Of a DNA stretch of 7,857 nt, positions 1 to 5,746 are shown piece after piece; position 1 is the first letter of the stretch; each line of letters begins with the position of its first letter. The notes beneath the pieces are model-generated. The model was not told the DNA's origin. It ran no database searches and worked only from the letters and a program-made list of their open reading frames with translations. The position numbers were made by a program, and so were the translations under genes. This DNA is from Brevibacillus sp. (GTDB taxonomy: Bacteria; Bacillota; Bacilli; Brevibacillales; Brevibacillaceae), in NCBI GenBank assembly GCA_029240815.1, contig JARDZO010000262.1:1-7857 (forward strand), in the 5' to 3' direction.

Positions 1-1
1 T

Positions 2-478
2 GTACCAAATCCAGATACGTCATACGAAAAAATCATTCGATTCAAACGAAAGTATCGAGATGAGCTACTTTCCTTTCGAACCATCATAAATAGCTTTGAA
101 CAACAAATGAGTAACGCAGAATCTGAACATCAGCTAAAGGAGTATACGCTTTTATTCAAGGAACAGATAGAAAAAGGAACAAGAGAGACGATGAAGATGT
201 TAAAAGGCTCAGACATTGCATTCTTTTTATCTTCCGTACGCTCGATCATCAATATCAAGTCTCCAACGATGCTTTCAACTTTCGCTGGTATTGCTGGATA
301 TAAGATGGACGCAATTCCTCCATTTGTGGCAGCTGCATGTGTTGGAGTAGCGGGCTCAGTAGAAGTTGCAGCAAATTTTATGTCAATTAGAAAAGGTACT
401 CTTGAAAAACTTAGTGATAAAGGGTTTTTATACTTGTATCACGCACATCACAAAGGAATCATCGAAGATTTCATGTGA
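2..478 (+). CDS. 3' part of an uncharacterised protein (possibly DUF6236-like)
   Basis: The reading frame is open from position 2 with no stop, so the gene almost certainly begins upstream of the window and the ATG at 107 is internal; 158 residues are visible. The visible N-terminal part is charged and helical (FKRKYRDELLSFR, then a Glu/Lys-rich stretch that could be a coiled coil). Next comes a Gly/Ala-rich hydrophobic stretch (about residues 105-130 of the fragment, containing FAGIAGYKMD and FVAAACVGVAG) and a short tail ending YLYHAHHKGIIEDFM. The 'FK..YRDELL.FR' pattern and the 'YLYHAH' tail recall DUF6236 proteins, which have no known function; this is recalled, not searched. By hand count of three lines the gene is about 35% GC, well below the genes after it. 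No terminator follows, and the next start is 36 bases on, so read-through is possible. Confidence 0.7.
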   Translation, partial: VPNPDTSYEKIIRFKRKYRDELLSFRTIINSFEQQMSNAESEHQLKEYTLLFKEQIEKGTRETMKMLKGSDIAFFLSSVRSIINIKSPTMLSTFAGIAGYKMDAIPPFVAAACVGVAGSVEVAANFMSIRKGTLEKLSDKGFLYLYHAHHKGIIEDFM

Positions 479-500
479 TGGGAGGGTTCAGGAGAGCCTC

Positions 501-506
501 AGGAGG
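501..506 (+). promoter_or_regulatory. Ribosome binding site AGGAGG
   Basis: A full AGGAGG lies 8 bases before the ATG at 515 and fixes the start of the acetyltransferase. No convincing promoter is visible in the 36-base gap upstream. Confidence 0.8.
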
Positions 507-514
507 ATCACAAA

Positions 515-1255
515 ATGTCATACAACGTATACACGCACGCACAACGAACGGATTTAGACGATCAAATCGGGGAAGTAATCAAAGCAAGCTGGTCTGCTTT
601 CATGCTAAATGATGAAGTCGCTAACCAATATTACGCGTATCTGGATGAGTGGTTCGGTTCCTATCAATACGCCTTGACCGACAGCAATGACAGGGTGATG
701 GCAGTGGGAAACGCGATTCCGTTTTATTGGGACGGCACCGCAGAAGATCTCCCAAAAGGATGGGACGACGTGTTCCTGCGAGGGATTAAAGGATATCGAC
801 AGGAGCAGCAGCCAAACACGTTGTCGGCTCTCTCCATTTCGATCGATCCCAAATATCGCGGGCTCGGTCTCAGCAGGCAGATGGTGACTACGATGAAGGA
901 TATCGCCAAACAAAATGGACTGGAATATATGGTTGCCCCTGTTCGTCCGTCAATCAAGCACAAGTATCCGCTCACGCCGATGGACAAGTACATCCATTGG
1001 CAAACACCAGATGGTGCTCCGTTTGATCCGTGGGTGCGCACGCATTGGAAATTAGGAGCAAAGATCATGCGCGTCGCTACGGAATCGATGCTTATCAGAG
1101 GTAGCCTGGCTGAGTGGGAAAGCTGGTCAGAGATGGAGTTCCCAGAGTCCGGTACGTACATCATCCCAGATGCGCTGACTCCGGTGCAGATTGACGTGGA
1201 AAAGAACGAAGCTGTGTATGTAGAACCGAATATCTGGATGCAGCACTATCTGTAA
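515..1255 (+). CDS. GNAT-family N-acetyltransferase
   Basis: This is a 246-residue cytoplasmic protein, probably transferring an acetyl group from acetyl-CoA to an unidentified amine. The recognisable element is GNAT motif A: a beta strand LSISID (about 107-111) followed by a pyrophosphate-binding loop R115-G-L-G118-L-S, the usual R-x-x-G-x-G/A pattern, and then a helix (QMVTTMKDIAKQNG) with a further strand LEYMVAPVRPS. The N-terminal third (SWSAFMLNDEVANQYYAYLDEWF) and the long aromatic C-terminal region (DPWVRTHWKLGAKI, then a Trp/Glu-rich stretch) are longer than in a minimal GNAT of ~150 residues, so there is an extra domain or an elaborated substrate pocket. The start is set by the AGGAGG site. 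Substrate cannot be inferred from context. The family call is fairly secure from motif A; the exact function is unknown. Confidence 0.8.
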   Translation: MSYNVYTHAQRTDLDDQIGEVIKASWSAFMLNDEVANQYYAYLDEWFGSYQYALTDSNDRVMAVGNAIPFYWDGTAEDLPKGWDDVFLRGIKGYRQEQQPNTLSALSISIDPKYRGLGLSRQMVTTMKDIAKQNGLEYMVAPVRPSIKHKYPLTPMDKYIHWQTPDGAPFDPWVRTHWKLGAKIMRVATESMLIRGSLAEWESWSEMEFPESGTYIIPDALTPVQIDVEKNEAVYVEPNIWMQHYL

Positions 1256-1256
1256 T

Positions 1257-1279
1257 GACCTTATTTCAACAGGTCGTTT
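1257..1279 (+). terminator. Weak candidate terminator after the acetyltransferase
   Basis: A 5-bp stem GACCT/AGGTC (1257-1261 with 1271-1275), a 9-base loop and a following GTTTT. The stem is short, so this is a weak intrinsic terminator at best. The rest of the gap to the next gene (to 1406) contains no promoter I can defend. Confidence 0.35.
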
Positions 1280-1406
1280 TCCCCATGCTGAATTACAAGT
1301 ATGAGTGGAGTTCACACGCCTGATATAGTACAATTTTCCTGTAATGGTTCTTGCGTCCTCGTACTATTTACACTTCAAATCTAGCAGGCAACGGAGAATG
1401 TGAACG

Positions 1407-2063
1407 ATGAAAAAAGTAGCGGGAATTACGCTTATGGTAGCGTTGCTAGGTTTCAATGCATACCTGTGGCCGACGTTGATCAAAGAGGTAAAAGCAGATC
1501 AGAAAAACGAGGTCGGCCGTGTCGCAACGACGAAAAATTCAATGGATTCTACCCCGGTTATGGACTTGGCCAATCAAGGGCCGCGTGCTGCCAATGTAAC
1601 CGCGTATCCGGTCGAACAGCCGGTAGCGAAAAATGGAACTGCGGTAGCACAAATCAAGCCTAGCAGTGAACAAAAAACGCAGCCATCAACAAAGGCAGTG
1701 CAGACAGCAGTAAACAAGCAACCGAAGAAAGCCGCGAATAAGCCTTCTAGCACATCGAGGCAATCTGACGGCCCGGATGTTCAAATCACCTATACGATTG
1801 AACCTTCTTATCTTCATTACGAAGAAACGAGCGTTACCAATACAAGAAGCAGCTACAGCGGCGGCGGCTCGTTCAACATGCCACTCGAATATAACCCGTA
1901 TACGGGCAGGATTCAGGAAGTCTACAAAGTCTATCAGGGTGGCGAAGCACCTCCTAAGTTGAACAAGCAAGATTTCGGTATACCGGAAACAATAGAACCG
2001 TACGTTCCTCCTGTGAAAAAGGACTATCAGCGACTGGCACCGCAATCGTATCCGGGAAGATGA
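1407..2063 (+). CDS. Exported low-complexity protein of unknown function
   Basis: The protein has 218 residues and starts at ATG 1407, with GGAGA 9 bases upstream. The N-terminus has two lysines, a hydrophobic core (about 4-25) and V28-K-A30, a possible signal peptidase I site; if uncleaved it would be a membrane anchor. Residues 31-125 are low complexity, rich in Ala, Gln, Lys, Pro, Ser and Thr, typical of an extended linker that may cross the cell wall. Residues 126-218 are rich in Tyr, Pro and Ser, with SYSGGGSF near 149-156, EYNPYTGRIQEVYKVY near 161-176 and a proline-rich tail. There is no cysteine and no LPxTG sorting signal. I recognise no family. It stands alone, closed by a strong terminator. 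Export is a reasonable inference; function is not known. An overlapping frame at 1400-1663 is a shadow. Confidence 0.75.
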   Translation: MKKVAGITLMVALLGFNAYLWPTLIKEVKADQKNEVGRVATTKNSMDSTPVMDLANQGPRAANVTAYPVEQPVAKNGTAVAQIKPSSEQKTQPSTKAVQTAVNKQPKKAANKPSSTSRQSDGPDVQITYTIEPSYLHYEETSVTNTRSSYSGGGSFNMPLEYNPYTGRIQEVYKVYQGGEAPPKLNKQDFGIPETIEPYVPPVKKDYQRLAPQSYPGR

Positions 2064-2106
2064 TACCGCCTCTTGGAGGATAAAAGAAAGGCAATACGAA
2101 TGTGTG

Positions 2107-2139
2107 AAAAAATGTTCCTCAAGCAGGAGCATTTTTTTT
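2107..2139 (+). terminator. Strong intrinsic terminator
   Basis: A 13-bp stem (2107-2119 with 2125-2137, one G-T pair) with loop CAAGC, ending in a run of eight T (2132-2139). It separates the exported protein from the efflux operon. The matching A run on the left arm makes the hairpin largely A-T at its base. Confidence 0.9.
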
Positions 2140-2168
2140 GCAGAAAATTAGTCAAATTTGAATATAAT
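2138..2168 (+). promoter_or_regulatory. Promoter of the efflux operon
   Basis: A perfect -10 box TATAAT lies at 2163-2168. The best -35 is TTGCAG (2138-2143) with a long 19-base spacer, overlapping the end of the upstream terminator. Transcription would start near 2175, giving a leader of about 35 bases. The long spacer suggests a weak or regulated promoter. Confidence 0.65.
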
Positions 2169-2193
2169 AAGGAATACTAGTCAAATTAGAATA
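2149..2193 (+). repeat. Pair of 16-base direct repeats, probable repressor operators
   Basis: TAGTCAAATTTGAATA (2149-2164) and TAGTCAAATTAGAATA (2178-2193) match at 15 of 16 positions, 29 bases apart. The first contains a perfect 10-base dyad TCAAATTTGA (2152-2161) and sits between the -35 and -10 boxes; the second lies just after the expected transcription start. This is the layout expected for a repressor that blocks polymerase. The PadR-family regulator in the same operon is the obvious candidate ligand, but that link is inference. Confidence 0.6.
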
Positions 2194-2197
2194 ATTT

Positions 2198-2212
2198 GGA
2201 GGGAATGGATTG
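2198..2212 (+). promoter_or_regulatory. Ribosome site deciding a TTG start
   Basis: GGAGGG (2198-2203) is 6 bases before TTG at 2210. The nearer ATG at 2205 is only 1 base away and reads Met-Asp-stop, so the transporter must start at TTG. Confidence 0.75.
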
Positions 2213-3745
2213 ATCACCAAGGAAAGCAAGAGCAAAGTCAATTTCGTCCTTGCCGGTCTTTTGCTCGGCCTGCTGATGGCGTCAATGGATAACACGATTG
2301 TAGCGACAGCCATGGGGACGATTGTCGGAGAAATGGGCGGGCTGGATAAGTTCGTCTGGGTAACGTCGGCTTATATGGTAGCTACTATGGCAGGGATGCC
2401 GATCTTCGGAAAACTGTCGGATATGTACGGACGCAAACGATTTTACGTCTTCGGCCTGGTCGTCTTTTTGCTCGGGTCCATTTTGTGCGGTACGGCTAAC
2501 AGTATCGTGGAGCTGAGCATTTACCGAGCTATTCAGGGGATTGGCGGCGGTGCACTGATGCCGATTGCCTTTACGATCATTTTTGACGTGTTTCCACCGG
2601 AGAAGCGGGGGAAAATGACCGGTTTGTTCGGAGCGGTGTTTGGAACCTCCAGTGTATTAGGGCCGTTGCTGGGCGCATACATTACTGAGTACTTCGGCTG
2701 GCACTGGATTTTTTACATCAATGTTCCGATTGGAATTCTTTCTCTGTGGTTCATCTCTGTTTACTACAAAGAGTCGTTGGAGCACCGCAAACAGAGCATT
2801 GACTGGTGGGGAGCGATCACGCTAGTCGGAGCAGTCATCAGCCTGATGTTTTCCCTCGAGCTGGGAGGCAATCAATACGCATGGAATTCCGTGCAGATTC
2901 TGGGGCTGCTCACGAGCTTCGCGGTCCTCTTTATCTCGTTTCTGATCATTGAGACGAAGGCAGCGGAGCCGATCATTTCATTTGCGATGTTCAAGCGGCG
3001 TCTGTTTGCTGCGACCAATGCCGTAGCGCTCTTGTACGGCTCGGCTTTCATTATCACTACCGTTTACCTTCCGATTTTTATCCAGGGCGTCTATGGGGGA
3101 TCGGCTACGAATTCCGGTTTGTTGCTGACACCTATGATGTTGGGTTCTGTCGCAGGCAGTCAGCTTGGTGGGATGCTTACGACAAAAACAAGCTTCCGCA
3201 ACATTATGCTGCTCTCCTCCGTATTTTTCCTTCCAGGCATTTTCTTGCTGAGCACGCTCTCACCTGACTTGCCTCGTTGGCTGGTCACGATCTATATGGT
3301 GCTGACCGGATTTGGTGTGGGCTTTTCCTTCTCTGTGCTGGGAATGGCGGCGATTCATGGCTTTGACATACGCCAACGCGGCTCTGCCAGCTCTACGGGT
3401 TCGTTTTTTCGCTCGTTGGGGATGACGTTGGGGATCACGGTTTTCGGGATCGTGCAGCGCAATTTATTTGAAAACGACATGGCGAGTGCGTTTGCCGGAC
3501 AGCAAGGCGTCCCGAGTGCGATTGTCGCGGACCCGCGTGCTATTTTGACGCCAGAGACTCGAGCGGCGATTCCTGCCCCGATTCTGGAAAAGATCACGGA
3601 CTTCCTCGCTTCCTCGATCGCGTATACGTTCATGTGGGCGCTGGTGCCAGCTGTACTGGCGGTTGTCTTCATCGTGCTAATGGGAAATGAGCGCGTGCAG
3701 GTAATGCCACCCTCAGCGCCACAGCCGAATCCTGGACGTGAGTAG
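2210..3745 (+). CDS. DHA2-type MFS multidrug efflux transporter
   Basis: A 511-residue inner-membrane protein, the usual size for a 14-segment drug:H+ antiporter of the DHA2 (EmrB/QacA/LmrB) group. Family motifs are all in place: MDNTI in segment 1 (26-30), motif A G67-KLSDMYGRKR in the segment 2-3 loop with the key Asp71 and Arg77, motif B R106-AIQGIGGG in segment 4, and the antiporter motif C GTSSVLGPLLG (145-155) in segment 5. A final membrane segment is seen near 474-496, followed by a short Pro-rich cytoplasmic tail. It starts at TTG and is followed after 15 bases by a PadR repressor gene, so the two form one operon under a promoter with paired operators. It probably exports toxic hydrophobic compounds in exchange for protons; the substrate cannot be read from the sequence. 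No frameshift or missing motif was noted. Confidence 0.93.
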   Translation: MITKESKSKVNFVLAGLLLGLLMASMDNTIVATAMGTIVGEMGGLDKFVWVTSAYMVATMAGMPIFGKLSDMYGRKRFYVFGLVVFLLGSILCGTANSIVELSIYRAIQGIGGGALMPIAFTIIFDVFPPEKRGKMTGLFGAVFGTSSVLGPLLGAYITEYFGWHWIFYINVPIGILSLWFISVYYKESLEHRKQSIDWWGAITLVGAVISLMFSLELGGNQYAWNSVQILGLLTSFAVLFISFLIIETKAAEPIISFAMFKRRLFAATNAVALLYGSAFIITTVYLPIFIQGVYGGSATNSGLLLTPMMLGSVAGSQLGGMLTTKTSFRNIMLLSSVFFLPGIFLLSTLSPDLPRWLVTIYMVLTGFGVGFSFSVLGMAAIHGFDIRQRGSASSTGSFFRSLGMTLGITVFGIVQRNLFENDMASAFAGQQGVPSAIVADPRAILTPETRAAIPAPILEKITDFLASSIAYTFMWALVPAVLAVVFIVLMGNERVQVMPPSAPQPNPGRE

Positions 3746-3760
3746 GGGTGAAGGACGATC

Positions 3761-4288
3761 ATGAATCTGAAGCTGATCATTCTCGGTCTCTTGATGGAAG
3801 GGGAAAAGCACCCGTACGAAATTCAGCAGCTCATGAAAGCACGGGGCATTGATTGTTATGTGAAATACGCAAAAGGCTCTCTGTATTACGCATTTGATCA
3901 ATTGGAAAAGGCAAAATGGATCGAGATCGCTGCGGTCATCCGTGAGTCAAACCGCCCGGATAAAACAACGTATCGAATAACGGACCTCGGAAAAGAAGAG
4001 TTTCAGCAGCTCTTGGTGCAAGAGATGAGTCGACCGATGCAGCTGAACAACCCCAACTACGCTGCGCTTACTTTTGCTGAGCACGGTGACCCCGAGAAGA
4101 TGGATCAGGCGCTTCGTGAAAATATACGCGAGGTCGGGAGGCTTGCGGAGCTGCTCGAATCGATCCCAGAGAAGCAGAAAGAGCCATTGGGCTTTGGTAC
4201 CCGGATGATTCTGCTCGGGGCGATCGAGCATCTGCGTGCAGAAGTCCGCTGGATGGAAAGAGTTCGAGAAGAAGCATGGGGACGCTGA
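3761..4288 (+). CDS. PadR-family transcriptional repressor
   Basis: A 175-residue cytoplasmic DNA-binding protein. The N-terminal winged helix is clear: LKLIILGLLMEGEKHPYEI (about 3-21), the recognition region GSLYYAFDQLEKAKWI (39-54), and the wing and following helix TTYRITDLGKEEF (69-81). The remaining ~90 residues are helical (ending ERVREEAWGR) and fit the C-terminal dimerisation domain of Vir_act_alpha_C type seen in longer PadR proteins. AAGGA sits 5 bases before the ATG, and the gene starts 15 bases after the transporter stop, so it is co-transcribed. PadR regulators (for example LmrR) often repress a linked efflux pump and release DNA on binding the pump's substrate; by analogy this one probably represses its own operon through the repeats at 2149-2193. 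No terminator follows; the next promoter begins within 60 bases. Confidence 0.9.
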   Translation: MNLKLIILGLLMEGEKHPYEIQQLMKARGIDCYVKYAKGSLYYAFDQLEKAKWIEIAAVIRESNRPDKTTYRITDLGKEEFQQLLVQEMSRPMQLNNPNYAALTFAEHGDPEKMDQALRENIREVGRLAELLESIPEKQKEPLGFGTRMILLGAIEHLRAEVRWMERVREEAWGR

Positions 4289-4314
4289 TTTTGAAATTAT
4301 TATGAACATTGGAC

Positions 4315-4359
4315 AATTACCATTCTTTTGATAGTTTTTCGTTTATAATGATGGTAATT
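4315..4359 (+). promoter_or_regulatory. Promoter flanked by a perfect 9-base inverted repeat
   Basis: AATTACCAT (4315-4323) and ATGGTAATT (4351-4359) are exact inverted copies, 27 bases apart. Between them lies a perfect TATAAT (4344-4349) with no good -35 at normal spacing. The left arm covers the -35 position and the right arm the expected start point near 4356. This suggests a regulated promoter for the DUF3817 gene. There is no T run after the right arm, so it is not a terminator. Confidence 0.55.
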
Positions 4360-4382
4360 ACATTCAAGGATGGTATCCACTC

Positions 4383-4676
4383 ATGCTGAATTCCGCTCTC
4401 GGACGATTTCGTGTTATCGGTATCATTGAAGGAATATCGTATCTGGTGCTGCTTGGCATTGCGATGCCGCTCAAGTATTTTCTCGATATGCCGGCTGCTG
4501 TAAAAATTGCCGGTTCCTTGCATGGATTGTTTTTCGTGCTCTATATCATTGCCCTTGCTCATGTGACTTTTAAAAACAGATGGTCCATTTTGAAAGTCGC
4601 AGGTGCCTTTATCGCATCACTGCTGCCTTTTGGCAATTTCGTGCTGGACGCGCGGATCAAAAACGAGCAACCGTAG
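4383..4676 (+). CDS. DUF3817 small membrane protein
   Basis: The protein has 97 residues with three probable membrane segments (about 11-31, 42-60 and 69-87). The opening GRFRVIGIIEGISYLVLL, the IAMPLKYF at 26-33 and the SLHGLFFVLYI at 45-55 match the DUF3817 family as I remember it (B. subtilis YdzA belongs there). Function is unknown. The ATG at 4383 is 12 bases from the AAGGA at 4366-4370, a long spacing; the ATG at 4370 is in another frame, and the family N-terminus fits 4383. It has its own promoter and a downstream hairpin terminator, so it is probably monocistronic. Confidence 0.85.
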   Translation: MLNSALGRFRVIGIIEGISYLVLLGIAMPLKYFLDMPAAVKIAGSLHGLFFVLYIIALAHVTFKNRWSILKVAGAFIASLLPFGNFVLDARIKNEQP

Positions 4677-4707
4677 GAACGGACAACAAGATCGAAAAAC
4701 ATCGACT

Positions 4708-4743
4708 GCAAAGGCGGGTAAAGGTACCCGTCTTTGCTTATTT
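4708..4743 (+). terminator. Intrinsic terminator after the DUF3817 gene
   Basis: A 13-bp stem with one G-T pair, GCAAAGGCGGGTA (4708-4720) with TACCCGTCTTTGC (4725-4737), loop AAGG, then TTATTT. The stem is strong, the U-tract modest. Confidence 0.8.
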
Positions 4744-4748
4744 GGCTA

Positions 4749-4754
4749 TATAAT
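4749..4754 (+). promoter_or_regulatory. Candidate -10 box for the 67-residue gene
   Basis: A perfect TATAAT 28 bases before the ATG at 4783, directly behind the terminator. No recognisable -35 lies at 16-18 bases, so the promoter call is tentative. Confidence 0.4.
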
Positions 4755-4782
4755 AGACCCAAAGAGTGGATGGAGAGGGAGG

Positions 4783-4986
4783 ATGCGTGTGGAGACCCGG
4801 ATTTTGGCTGGTGTTCTTTCGTGGGACAAGGATGGACGGTATTTTCTCGAGACCTTGATGGAGGACCGTTATTTATTGGTGCTCCCGCAGATCATTACCT
4901 TGACTGAAACAGATGAAAAGCTGGCGACAGATGAGCTGGCAGAGCTCCACAAAGGAATGAATGTAATCGCCAGATGCTTTGTGTGA
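4783..4986 (+). CDS. Small uncharacterised protein, 67 residues
   Basis: A small, probably cytoplasmic protein with no membrane segment: a charged N-terminus, then short strand-like stretches (RILAGVLSW, RYFLETLMEDRYLLVLPQIITLT), a Glu/Lys helix (DEKLATDELAELHKG) and a hydrophobic end NVIARCFV. I recognise no family. Support for a real gene is a strong ribosome site region GGAGAGGGAGG (4772-4782), a TATAAT upstream and isolation between a terminator and the next promoter. The ATG at 4783 pairs best with GGAG at 4772-4775 (7 bases); the GTG at 4789 pairs with GGGAGG at 4777-4782 (6 bases), so the protein may be two residues shorter. The frame is open back to 4603, but that part lies inside the DUF3817 gene and the terminator and is not used. 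Confidence 0.65.
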   Translation: MRVETRILAGVLSWDKDGRYFLETLMEDRYLLVLPQIITLTETDEKLATDELAELHKGMNVIARCFV

Positions 4987-5044
4987 GAGGGCTTTAGAAC
5001 CAATTAAGCAAACGAACCTCCGCTTCAAATTTTTCCATCTAGAT

Positions 5045-5087
5045 TTTGTATTTCGTATGGATTATATTATAATCACGATTACGAAAT
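5045..5087 (+). promoter_or_regulatory. Promoter and inverted-repeat operator of the UPF0316 gene
   Basis: A perfect TATAAT lies at 5068-5073 with a poor -35 (TTGTAT, 5046-5051, 16-base spacer). It is embedded in an exact 15-base dyad GATTATA-T-TATAATC (5060-5074). Outside that, ATTTCGTA (5050-5057) and TACGAAAT (5080-5087) form a perfect 8-base inverted repeat 22 bases apart. Transcription would start near 5080, inside the right arm. Two nested dyads around one -10 box suggest a controlled promoter. Confidence 0.55.
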
Positions 5088-5123
5088 TTAGGATTGCCCG
5101 GTTCGGGTGGGGGTAGGAGCGCA

Positions 5124-5642
5124 ATGGGTTGGGAGTTTATTTTGATCATCATTGGGATCAACATTACGTACGTGTCATTCTTTACACTACGGCTACTGAT
5201 GGTGATCAAAGGGTACCGTTTTTTGGCGTCACTCGTAGCAATGGTCGAGGTTTTCGTCTATCTGAAAGGGTTGGGTCTGGTTCTGGATAACTTGGACAAT
5301 CCGATCAATTTGGCAGCTTACTGCATCGGATGGGGACTGGGTGTGTTTGTCGGGAGCAAGATCGAAGAGTTGTTGGCTCTCGGTTATGTCACACTGCAAG
5401 TGGTTGTCGATTCGGTCGATATGGAGCTTCCAGACAAATTACGTCAATGTGGATTCGGGGTGACCTCTTGGGTAGCTGAGGGACGTGATGGCCACCGCCT
5501 GATGATGCAGGTCTTGACCAAACGCACCAACGAAAAGAAACTGTGGAATCACATTTATGAGATTGCGCCCAAAGCGTTTGTCATTTCACTTGAACCGAAG
5601 CAGTTAAAGGGCGGTTTCTGGGTGAAGCGCCTGCGCCCTTGA
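5124..5642 (+). CDS. UPF0316 / DUF2179 membrane protein (YebE-like)
   Basis: The protein has 172 residues from ATG 5124, chosen because TAGGAG ends 5 bases before it; a TTG at 5094 would add an unlikely Gly/Ser-rich tail. Three membrane segments are expected (about 4-27, 33-54 and 62-82), then a cytoplasmic DUF2179 domain with VTLQVVVDS (89-97), LRQCGFGVTSWVAEGRDGHR (106-125) and MMQVLTKR (127-134). The order, membrane part followed by DUF2179, and the length match UPF0316 proteins such as YebE of B. subtilis as I remember them. The DUF2179 fold is thought to bind a small ligand, but the role of the family is unsettled. It has its own promoter with nested dyads and ends at a hairpin shared with the convergent TetR gene. 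Confidence 0.88.
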   Translation: MGWEFILIIIGINITYVSFFTLRLLMVIKGYRFLASLVAMVEVFVYLKGLGLVLDNLDNPINLAAYCIGWGLGVFVGSKIEELLALGYVTLQVVVDSVDMELPDKLRQCGFGVTSWVAEGRDGHRLMMQVLTKRTNEKKLWNHIYEIAPKAFVISLEPKQLKGGFWVKRLRP

Positions 5643-5673
5643 GCATGACAAAGTATCAATAGGAAAAAATCAG

Positions 5674-5722
5674 AAAGAGCCAGCGTATATCCCAACAGAG
5701 TTAGGGGTCTTCGCTGGCTTTT
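5674..5722 (+). terminator. Composite hairpin terminator between convergent genes
   Basis: The outer stem AGCCAGCG (5678-5685) with CGCTGGCT (5712-5719) extends through a G-T pair and three A-T pairs to about 12 bp, followed by TTTT. The 26-base loop can itself fold: CCCAAC (5691-5696) with GTTAGGG (5700-5706), one bulged A. It would terminate the UPF0316 gene and, less well (no clean U run on that side), the convergent TetR gene. Confidence 0.75.
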
Positions 5723-5746
5723 ATGTTTAGTCGGCGGGGGCGGGGA

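Noticed and set aside
724..1164. Long minus-strand frame opposite the acetyltransferase
   Set aside because: No ribosome site or family resemblance; it is antisense to a gene with a clear GNAT motif.
1256..1406. Promoter for the exported protein
   Set aside because: TTGCGT (1351-1356), TACTAT (1362-1367) and TATAGT (1324-1329) occur but at unusable spacings, so no promoter is called.
3355..3780. Minus-strand frame opposite the transporter C-terminus
   Set aside because: Shadow of the transporter and PadR coding strand; its protein has no recognisable features.
4315..4359. Inverted repeat read as a terminator of the PadR gene
   Set aside because: The loop is 27 bases and no T run follows; it encloses a -10 box, so an operator is more likely.
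4603..4782. Upstream extension of the 67-residue protein
   Set aside because: It overlaps the DUF3817 gene in another frame and runs through a terminator hairpin; the ribosome site is at 4772-4782.
5094..5123. TTG start for the UPF0316 protein
   Set aside because: It would add a Gly/Ser-rich extension before the first membrane segment; the ATG at 5124 has a proper ribosome site and fits the family N-terminus.
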